A stretch of DNA of 9,559 nucleotides from an uncultured Prosthecobacter sp. (GTDB lineage Bacteria; Verrucomicrobiota; Verrucomicrobiia; Verrucomicrobiales; Verrucomicrobiaceae), in contig CALDGV010000407.1 of the NCBI GenBank assembly GCA_937941745.1, positions 1 through 9,559 of the forward strand, in the 5' to 3' direction. Position 1 is the first letter of the stretch, and each line of letters begins with the position of its first letter. Both the position numbers and the translations under genes were made by a program. Shown here piece after piece: positions 1 to 5,202 of this stretch. Below the pieces are notes generated by a model. It was not told the DNA's origin, searched no databases, and worked only from the letters and a program-made list of their open reading frames with translations.

Positions 1-21
1 GCAGCTCAATCAATCTTAATT

Positions 22-45
22 TTCATAATTTTCATCAATTATGAA
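22..45. repeat. AT-rich perfect inverted repeat downstream of the ABC ATPase gene
   Basis: A perfect 9-bp inverted repeat (TTCATAATT / AATTATGAA) surrounds a 6-nt centre. It lies in a markedly AT-rich stretch (about 1-75) inside otherwise GC-rich DNA. On the minus strand it lies about 67 nt beyond the ATPase stop codon. A run of six T residues on that strand (complement of 75-80) follows a GC-rich segment, which could help termination, but I see no strong GC stem directly before it. The inverted repeat could instead be an operator or promoter element of a gene to the left of the window. No open reading frame of any length starts in 1-111 on the minus strand and stays open to the edge. Confidence 0.4.
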
Positions 46-111
46 CTAGAATCATATCAAATTTGAGACGACGAAAAAACGCTCCTGCAAAGCTACCAAC
101 TCCGAGCCAGC

Positions 112-780
112 TCAGGCCTCCACGAGGACACCGTCTTTCATGCTGAGAACCCGGTCACAGCGCCGAGCCGCCTCCGGGCTATGCGTGACCATCAGAAGTG
201 CCGCATTGGTTTCCCGCACCACTTCAGCCAGAAGGTCCAGCACTTCGTCACCCGTGCGTGAGTCCAGGTTCCCCGTAGGCTCATCCGCCAGCAAGACAGA
301 CGGCCGGTGCACCACGGCACGGGCGATCGCAGTGCGCTGCATTTCCCCGCCGGAAAGCTCCGAAGGCAAGGCCTGAGAGCGGTGCTGGACTCCCATGCGC
401 TCCAAAAGCCCGCGAACCCGGGCTTCGCGTTCCGAGAGCGGCAGCCCGAGAAGCTGCAGGGGCAGCTCGACATTTTCGGCCACGGTCAGAGTCGGCAGCA
501 GGTGAAAAAACTGGAAGACCATGCCGATCTTCTCACGGCGCACCCTGGCCAGTTCCTCAGCATCCAGTAATTGAACCTCCGAGCCAGCCAGCAGCACCTG
601 CCCACCATCCCCATGATCCACCCCGCTGATGCAGTTGAGCAGGGTAGTCTTGCCACTGCCGGAAGGCCCGATCAGCGCGGTGCGCTCCCCCGCGGTCAGT
701 TGAAAAGAGACGTCCCGCAGGATCGGGCGGCCAGCATACGATTTCGTGAGAGAAAGAACCTGCAGCGCGGGAAAAGACAT
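112..780 (-). CDS. ABC transporter ATP-binding protein, LolD/MacB-like
   Basis: This is a cytoplasmic ATPase subunit that would power a membrane permease. The 222-residue protein is a complete single nucleotide-binding domain. It has Walker A GPSGSGKT at residues 38-45, Q-loop Gln90, signature LSGGE at 142-146, Walker B LLADEP with Asp166 and Glu167, a D-loop (GNLD) and the switch His200. The FFHLLPTLTVAENV stretch after the Q-loop and the short length are typical of the LolD/MacB/FtsE group, which acts in lipoprotein release, macrolide or peptide export, or cell division. I chose ATG at 780; a TTG at 792 would add four residues (MHVP) with no homology value. Neither start has a clear Shine-Dalgarno sequence. 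The gene is divergent from the oxidoreductase at 883, about 100 bp away. No permease gene is adjacent, so substrate and exact subfamily are unknown. The ATPase call is near certain; the LolD/MacB placement is good but not unique. Confidence 0.93.
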   Translation of the reverse strand: MSFPALQVLSLTKSYAGRPILRDVSFQLTAGERTALIGPSGSGKTTLLNCISGVDHGDGGQVLLAGSEVQLLDAEELARVRREKIGMVFQFFHLLPTLTVAENVELPLQLLGLPLSEREARVRGLLERMGVQHRSQALPSELSGGEMQRTAIARAVVHRPSVLLADEPTGNLDSRTGDEVLDLLAEVVRETNAALLMVTHSPEAARRCDRVLSMKDGVLVEA

Positions 781-882
781 GGGGACATGCAATTACGCCG
801 CAAACGAGCCTGAAGAGAGTGGAATTCCAGTTTGCCTGCCCGGGTCCGCTCTCTCCAATGGCAGCCCTTCAACCACACCTCT

Positions 883-2004
883 ATGAAAAAAGTCGGCATC
901 GGAATCATTGGCGGCGGCCTCATGGGCCGGGAAATGGCCAGCGCGTTCATGCGCTGGTGCGCTTTGACAGACGTGAGCGTTCAGCCGGAGCTGGTCGCTG
1001 TGGCCGACCTGGTGGAGCCTGTGCGCGAGTGGTTCCGCCGCATCCCCAGCTGCACGCAGATCACCGCCGACTACCACGAACTGCTCGCCAACCCAGCGGT
1101 CGAGGTGGTCTATGTCGCCGTGCCGCACAACCTGCACGAAAAGATCTACCTCGATGTGCTCGCCGCCGGCAAAGACCTCTTCGCCGAGAAGCCTTTTGGC
1201 ATCGATCTTGCCTCATCGCGCACCATCCTCGCAGCCTGCCAGTCCTCGGGCCGCTTTGTGCGCTGCTCTTCGGAGTTCCCCTTCTTCCCAGGAGCCCAGC
1301 GCGTCATCGCTGCCGCCACTTCCGGCAAAATCGGCCGCATTTTGGAAATCCGCTCCGGATTCCACCACAGCAGTGACCTCGACGCCACGAAACCCGCCAA
1401 CTGGAAGCGCCTTTCCAAGACCTGCGGCGAGATCGGCGTCTTGGGGGACCTCGGCATGCATGCCTGCCACATTCCTCTGCGGTGTGGATGGCGCCCCACG
1501 CATCTGATTGCCCAGCTTCAGAAAGGCTACCCCGAGCGGCCTGATGGCAAGGGCGGCATGGCGGCCTGCGACACTTGGGACAACGCCCTGCTGCATTGCT
1601 GGACCCAGATCGCTGGGCATGAAGTGCCTCTGCGCCTGGAAATGAAGCGCCTCGCCCCAGGAGAAACCAACACCTGGTTCCTCGAAGTGCTCGGCACCGA
1701 GGGCGGTGCGCGCTACTCCACCAAGGAACCGAAAACCCTGTGGGTCTTTGAAGGCGGCAAGGAGCAGTACTGGAAGCAGACCGACCTTGGCTTTGCCATG
1801 CCCTTCAAGACGGTCACCGGCGGCATTTTCGAACCAGGATTCCCCGATCTCATGCAGCAGATGTGGGCCGCCTACCTCATGGAACGTGAAGGCCAGCTCG
1901 ACGGTCGCTTTGGCTGTGCCACCCCGGAGGAAGCCGTCGCCACCCAGGAGATCTTCGCCGCAGCCCTGGAAAGCCAGCGCACGCGCCAAGTCATTGCCCT
2001 GTGA
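883..2004 (+). CDS. Gfo/Idh/MocA-family NAD(P)-dependent oxidoreductase
   Basis: This is a probable soluble dehydrogenase acting on a sugar, inositol or related polyol with a nicotinamide cofactor; the substrate cannot be read from sequence. The 373-residue protein opens with a Rossmann fold: IIGGGLMG places Gly10, Gly12 and Gly15 in the GxGxxG cofactor loop. AVPHNLHE (residues 79-86) precedes the family hallmark EKP (Glu102-Lys103-Pro104), whose lysine is normally catalytic. The C-terminal alpha/beta domain carries the second hallmark, GDLGMH (Asp189 and His193), matching the DxGxH active-site pattern. Length is normal for the family. I chose ATG at 883 because the Rossmann strand begins right after it; an in-frame TTG at 832 would add 17 residues of non-domain sequence. 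No clear ribosome binding site is visible. There is no signal peptide, unlike many secreted relatives in Planctomycetes and Verrucomicrobia. The gene appears monocistronic and converges with the tRNA gene 25 bp downstream. Confidence 0.93.
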   Translation: MKKVGIGIIGGGLMGREMASAFMRWCALTDVSVQPELVAVADLVEPVREWFRRIPSCTQITADYHELLANPAVEVVYVAVPHNLHEKIYLDVLAAGKDLFAEKPFGIDLASSRTILAACQSSGRFVRCSSEFPFFPGAQRVIAAATSGKIGRILEIRSGFHHSSDLDATKPANWKRLSKTCGEIGVLGDLGMHACHIPLRCGWRPTHLIAQLQKGYPERPDGKGGMAACDTWDNALLHCWTQIAGHEVPLRLEMKRLAPGETNTWFLEVLGTEGGARYSTKEPKTLWVFEGGKEQYWKQTDLGFAMPFKTVTGGIFEPGFPDLMQQMWAAYLMEREGQLDGRFGCATPEEAVATQEIFAAALESQRTRQVIAL

Positions 2005-2029
2005 TGCATTCAGCCCTGCCTGTCAGCAG

Positions 2030-2102
<73 letters not shown>

Positions 2103-2125
2103 GGTGCTGATGGGGCGGCGAGTAT

Positions 2126-2165
2126 GGGCAGTGCCCGCACGACACGCAACGCGTGTTTTGCGTTG
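2126..2165. promoter_or_regulatory. Cluster of short palindromes in the tRNA-purD divergent spacer
   Basis: The 98-bp spacer between the tRNA 5' end and the purD start holds several small dyads. GGGCA-g-TGCCC spans 2126-2136. CACGC-aac-GCGTG spans 2143-2155. The overlapping CAACGC/GCGTTG pair spans 2147-2152 and 2160-2165. The last two share bases and are mutually exclusive as hairpins. Both divergent promoters must lie in this spacer. I see no convincing -35/-10 pair and no purine-riboswitch core. Confidence 0.25.
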
Positions 2166-2200
2166 GCACGTTTTCCATTCCCGCCCATGGGTGGCAGTCC

Positions 2201-3451
2201 ATGAAAATCCTGGTCACCGGCAAAGGCGGGCGTGAGCACGCCCTCATCACAGCACTGAGCGAATCTCCCGAGAAGCACGAAATCTTCGCCTACCCGGGCA
2301 GCGATGCGATCGCCGCCCTCGCCACCCGTGTGGATGTGCCGACCCTGCCCGACCTGATTGCCTGGATGAAGGCCAACGCCATCGACCTCTGCGTGGCCGG
2401 GGAGGAGGCCTGGCTGGTGAAGGATCGCGGTCTGGCCAACCTCTGTGAAGAAGCTGGCATTCCCTGCTGGGGGCCATTCAAGGAGGCCGCCCAGCTCGAA
2501 GCCTCCAAGGCCTTCGCCAAGCACTTCCTCAAACGTCACCACATTCCCACCGCCTCCTACACCGTGTGCACGACAGCTGACGAGGCGCGCGCTGCGCTGA
2601 CTGAGTTCCCGATCGTGCTCAAGTTCGACGGCCTTGCCGCCGGCAAAGGAGTGGCGGTCTGCCCCAACCGTGAAGAGGCCGAAGCCTTCATCAGCGAAGT
2701 GATGGACAAGCGCGTGTTTGGCGCCGGCAACCTCGTGGTTGAGACCTGCCTCATCGGACCGGAGCTTTCGGTCTTTGCCTCTGTCTGCGACGACCAGTAC
2801 CACATCCTGATGCCGGCCCGCGATTACAAGCGCATCCGTGATAATGATCAGGGGCCGAACACAGGTGGCATGGGAGCTGTGGCCAGTCGGGAGATCGTGT
2901 CGGCAGAGGTGCTCTCCCAGATCGAGCGCGAAATCGTCCAGCCCACGGTTCAGGGACTGATCAAGGATGGCCTCCGCTACCGTGGCTTCCTTTATTTCGG
3001 GCTCATGCTGACGTCCAAAGGACCGCACGTGATTGAATACAACTGCCGGTTTGGCGATCCCGAAGCCGAGGCCGTGATGCCCATGGTCCGTGGCGACTTT
3101 GCCAGCTATGTCTTCACAGCGGCCAAGGGCACGCTGAAGCCTGAGCTGCTGCACTTTGCCGAAGGCTGGAGCATCTGCGTGATCTCGGCCTCGGCCGGCT
3201 ATCCTGCCAGCTCACGGAACGGCGATGTGATCAGCGGCCTGGAAGATGTGCAGGGCGCACGCGTGTACCATTGCGGCACACGCAAGAATGCTGCTGGCGA
3301 CTTTGAAACCAACGGCGGCCGGGTGCTCGCCATCGTGGCCCAGGCTGTCACACGCAGCGCTGCCAGGGACAAAGCCTATGCCGAGTGTGCCAAGGTTAGT
3401 TTCGATGGCCTTCAGCGCCGCAGTGACATTGGCCAGATGCACTTCGAATAG
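2201..3451 (+). CDS. purD: Phosphoribosylamine--glycine ligase (GAR synthetase)
   Basis: This enzyme joins glycine to 5-phosphoribosylamine using ATP, giving glycinamide ribonucleotide, step two of de novo purine synthesis in the cytoplasm. The 416-residue protein has the full family layout. The N-terminal motif GKGGREHAL is at residues 7-15. GP (91-92) is followed by a QLExSKAFAK-type segment (98-107). The ATP-grasp nucleotide-binding stretch LKFDGLAAGKGVAV is at 140-153. The glycine-rich loop QGPNTGGMGA is at 217-226, the metal and phosphate site EYNCRFGDPEAE is at 279-290, and a typical GGRVL occurs in the C-terminal domain. Length matches the family (about 420). ATG at 2201 is chosen because the first beta strand starts there; the upstream in-frame GTG at 2153 adds 16 unrelated residues. 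The Lys8 in GKGG is unusual but lies outside the catalytic residues I recognise. The gene stands alone, not with other pur genes, and is followed 33 bp later by a hairpin. Confidence 0.97.
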   Translation: MKILVTGKGGREHALITALSESPEKHEIFAYPGSDAIAALATRVDVPTLPDLIAWMKANAIDLCVAGEEAWLVKDRGLANLCEEAGIPCWGPFKEAAQLEASKAFAKHFLKRHHIPTASYTVCTTADEARAALTEFPIVLKFDGLAAGKGVAVCPNREEAEAFISEVMDKRVFGAGNLVVETCLIGPELSVFASVCDDQYHILMPARDYKRIRDNDQGPNTGGMGAVASREIVSAEVLSQIEREIVQPTVQGLIKDGLRYRGFLYFGLMLTSKGPHVIEYNCRFGDPEAEAVMPMVRGDFASYVFTAAKGTLKPELLHFAEGWSICVISASAGYPASSRNGDVISGLEDVQGARVYHCGTRKNAAGDFETNGGRVLAIVAQAVTRSAARDKAYAECAKVSFDGLQRRSDIGQMHFE

Positions 3452-3484
3452 GCATCCTCCCGCCTTCTGACTTACAAAAAGAAA

Positions 3485-3514
3485 GCTGGCGGTGGTATCC
3501 ATGCCACCGCCAGC
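3485..3514. terminator. Strong 11-bp hairpin after purD, candidate terminator
   Basis: GCTGGCGGTGG and CCACCGCCAGC form a perfect 11-bp GC-rich stem around an 8-nt loop, 33 nt after the purD stop. On the plus strand no T-run follows the stem. On the minus strand the stem is followed by TTTCTTTTTG (complement of 3475-3484), the classic intrinsic-terminator arrangement. It may act as a partly bidirectional terminator: a stable 3' hairpin for purD mRNA, and a stop for antisense transcripts coming from the right. Confidence 0.6.
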
Positions 3515-3559
3515 CCAACAGCCGGATCAGCCAGAAAGCACACTTGCAGTCGTGCTCAG

Positions 3560-3580
3560 TGACTTGTTCCGACCAAGTCA
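3560..3580. repeat. Inverted repeat upstream of the signalling operon
   Basis: TGACTTG and CAAGTCA are exact inverse copies separated by the 7-nt centre TTCCGAC. It lies about 85 bp upstream of the first possible start codon of the two-gene operon. It could be an operator for a dimeric regulator or a small RNA hairpin. Nothing in the sequence identifies the binding protein. Confidence 0.3.
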
Positions 3581-3615
3581 TCAACGTCAGGACTGTGGCT
3601 TGCAAACCATGCCAT

Positions 3616-3661
3616 GGATTAACCCTACGAAGAGCTCGAACAGTCATAATTGGGTTAACCC
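3616..3661 (+). promoter_or_regulatory. Possible promoter with paired TTAACCC palindromic sites
   Basis: GGATTAACCC (3616-3625) and the perfect 10-bp palindrome GGGTTAACCC (3652-3661) are near-copies with a start-to-start distance of 36 bp. Between them CATAAT (3645-3650) matches five of six bases of a sigma-70 -10 box. With 17-bp spacing the first site would cover the -35 position, where no TTGACA-like hexamer is seen; the second would cover the likely transcription start. This layout fits regulator-controlled expression of the operon. The promoter call is an inference from spacing and weak consensus. Confidence 0.35.
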
Positions 3662-3664
3662 CCA

Positions 3665-4483
3665 ATGAAACTCATAAGAGAGAGATTGACGTGCTTTATT
3701 GGTTCAATGTCCTACCCCCCACCAACCAGCGCCCCCAGGCATGCCACGGGGCTTCAGCCACCGTCGGCTGACATCGGCTGGCGGAAGTGGATCGAATGGC
3801 TGAAGAAGAGCATTCAGTCACACACCAGCGAACCTTCTTCCGGCACAGCGGACGTCGCCTCCATTCCAGGCGGAGTACTGGCCTTACGCCCCCTGTTGGA
3901 AACCATGTGCTCGGTCCTCGGGGCCAAGAATGCCTGGCTGGTCCTGCGTCATGGCGACCAGCAGAAGGCCATTCTGAGCGTGCATCCTGACGCAGAGGTC
4001 GAGCAAAAGGTCGCTGAAAGGGTGGCGGAACAAGCAAGGACTCAGCCTGCTTTCCAGCACTGCCAGACTTCCTTCGCTGGTGGCAGCCTCATTTCATCCG
4101 ACCTGATGGCGGCCTCCCAGGATGGCCATGAATTCCTGCTCGGCATCTGGGTGGACGGCCCCGTGGAATTCACCAGCACCCACTGGGGTGTTTTGGAGGG
4201 CTTCCGCTGCAGCTTGCACGCTCTGGCAGCACACCTGCCACCCCTCACCGTGACCCGACGCTCACCTGCCCTGACAGACATGGTGGTGGCTTGCGCCTGC
4301 TGCGACCGTGTGGAAGGTCCGGAAGACAGCCACTGGATGGACTGGAAGGACGCGCTGCACCTCCAGCATCACAAACAAATATCGCACACCATCTGCCAGG
4401 AATGCGCGCTGAAGCTGTATAATTTCAACCCCGAAGAATGTGATCCAAGTGCAAAACAGTCTGACACAAAACCTGTAGTTTAA
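3665..4483 (+). CDS. Uncharacterised signalling protein, GAF-like with C-terminal four-cysteine (CxxC...SHxxCxxC) tail
   Basis: I cannot name this gene. The 272-residue protein has a low-complexity N-terminus rich in Pro and Ser, a short amphipathic segment (about 38-51), and a GAF-like region (about 72-195). The GAF-like pattern is a helix LRPLLETMCSVLG, strands around WLVLRHG, then EFLLGIWVDG and a final long helix. The tail has Cys210-x2-Cys213, a Trp-containing spacer, then SHTICQECALKLY with Cys244-x2-Cys247. This tail resembles a cysteine motif found at the ends of many PAS/GAF kinases, receivers and GGDEF proteins; four cysteines in two pairs suggest metal binding. It has no transmembrane segment and no catalytic domain. 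The stop lies 4 nt before the response regulator start, so the two are very likely co-transcribed. ATG at 3665 is the longest start; ATG at 3707 would remove 14 residues and leave a longer leader after the possible promoter. Neither has a clear Shine-Dalgarno. Role as accessory sensor is inferred from context. Confidence 0.8.
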   Translation: MKLIRERLTCFIGSMSYPPPTSAPRHATGLQPPSADIGWRKWIEWLKKSIQSHTSEPSSGTADVASIPGGVLALRPLLETMCSVLGAKNAWLVLRHGDQQKAILSVHPDAEVEQKVAERVAEQARTQPAFQHCQTSFAGGSLISSDLMAASQDGHEFLLGIWVDGPVEFTSTHWGVLEGFRCSLHALAAHLPPLTVTRRSPALTDMVVACACCDRVEGPEDSHWMDWKDALHLQHHKQISHTICQECALKLYNFNPEECDPSAKQSDTKPVV

Positions 4484-4487
4484 GTAG

Positions 4488-5186
4488 ATGTCCCAGAACC
4501 CCACCCCCACAGCAAGAAAGATCGGCCTCGTCGAGGACGACACCATCATTCGCACCTACCTCAGCGCCCTTCTTCAAAGCCAGCCGGGCGTCGTTTCTGT
4601 CCACAGCTGGGAGACTGCAGATGCCTTTTTGGCAGACAGCGCCCAGAATACCGAGCCGGACCTCCTTCTGGTGGACCTGAACCTCCCCGGCATGAGTGGC
4701 ATTGAGCTGATCAAGCACCTTCACTCCCATCGTCCGGACCTGCCATGCATCGTCCTGACCGCCTCCAATCAGATCAAGGATGTGTTTGATTCGATCCGCA
4801 GCGGCGCCTGTGGCTATCTCGTCAAGGAAAGCGGCCCCGAAGAACTGCTGAACAGCATCCGCAACGTGGTGCAGGATGGCATGACATTGAGCCCGGTCGT
4901 GGCCAAGATGCTGGTGGAAGAACTGGTCAAAGGCAATGTGCCGCGTCCGGTCGCCGATCCCGTGAGCTCCCTGAGCCGTCTCACCGAGCGGGAACAGGAG
5001 GTGCTTTCCACCATGTCACGTCTAGGCAATGCCAAGGATGTGGCCGCCCACCTGGGATTGAGCCACGAGACCGTGCGTGTGCACATGAAGAAGATCTACT
5101 CCAAGCTTCACGTGCGCTCCAAAACGGAAGCGATCGCCGTCCTGGCCATGGCCAACAACGGCGGAGCCCCGGCCGGCGCCCAGTGA
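4488..5186 (+). CDS. NarL/FixJ-family response regulator transcription factor
   Basis: This is a cytoplasmic two-component regulator, phosphorylated on an aspartate to control DNA binding. The 232-residue protein has an N-terminal receiver (about 10-128) with the acidic pair Glu16-Asp17-Asp18, phosphoacceptor Asp63 in LLLVDLNLPGMSG, switch Thr91 and Tyr110, and conserved Lys113. A linker of about 30 residues leads to a LuxR-type helix-turn-helix (about 163-220): LTEREQEVL, then DVAAHLGLSHETVRVHMKKIYSKL, with the recognition helix around 193-204. All receiver catalytic residues are present, so it should be phosphorylatable. It follows the cysteine-tail protein by 4 nt, with ATG at 4488 as the natural start. 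It converges with the hybrid kinase gene, whose HPt domain is the obvious candidate phosphodonor. Target genes are unknown; autoregulation through the upstream palindromes is possible but unproven. Confidence 0.96.
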   Translation: MSQNPTPTARKIGLVEDDTIIRTYLSALLQSQPGVVSVHSWETADAFLADSAQNTEPDLLLVDLNLPGMSGIELIKHLHSHRPDLPCIVLTASNQIKDVFDSIRSGACGYLVKESGPEELLNSIRNVVQDGMTLSPVVAKMLVEELVKGNVPRPVADPVSSLSRLTEREQEVLSTMSRLGNAKDVAAHLGLSHETVRVHMKKIYSKLHVRSKTEAIAVLAMANNGGAPAGAQ

Positions 5187-5202
5187 GGGACGCCGGGGGC
5201 TC
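5164..5202. terminator. Imperfect inverted repeat between convergent genes, candidate bidirectional terminator
   Basis: GAGCCCCGGC (5164-5173) pairs with GCCGGGGGCTC (5192-5202) with a single bulged G. The loop contains the response regulator stop codon, and the right arm ends one base before the kinase stop complement. It is the only strong stem between the two convergent genes. No T-run follows on either strand, so it would be a weak or factor-assisted terminator. Part of the stem is coding sequence, so some symmetry may be chance in GC-rich DNA. Confidence 0.4.

Noticed and set aside
832..882. Upstream TTG start for the oxidoreductase
   Set aside because: It adds 17 residues before the Rossmann strand with no domain content and is a weaker start codon than ATG at 883.
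1213..1989. 258-codon minus-strand open frame opposite the oxidoreductase
   Set aside because: It is antisense to the Gfo/Idh/MocA catalytic motifs and has no recognisable protein family features.
2153..2200. Upstream GTG start for purD
   Set aside because: The family begins at the MKILV strand; the extra 16 residues match nothing and the region contains the palindromes expected of a regulatory spacer.
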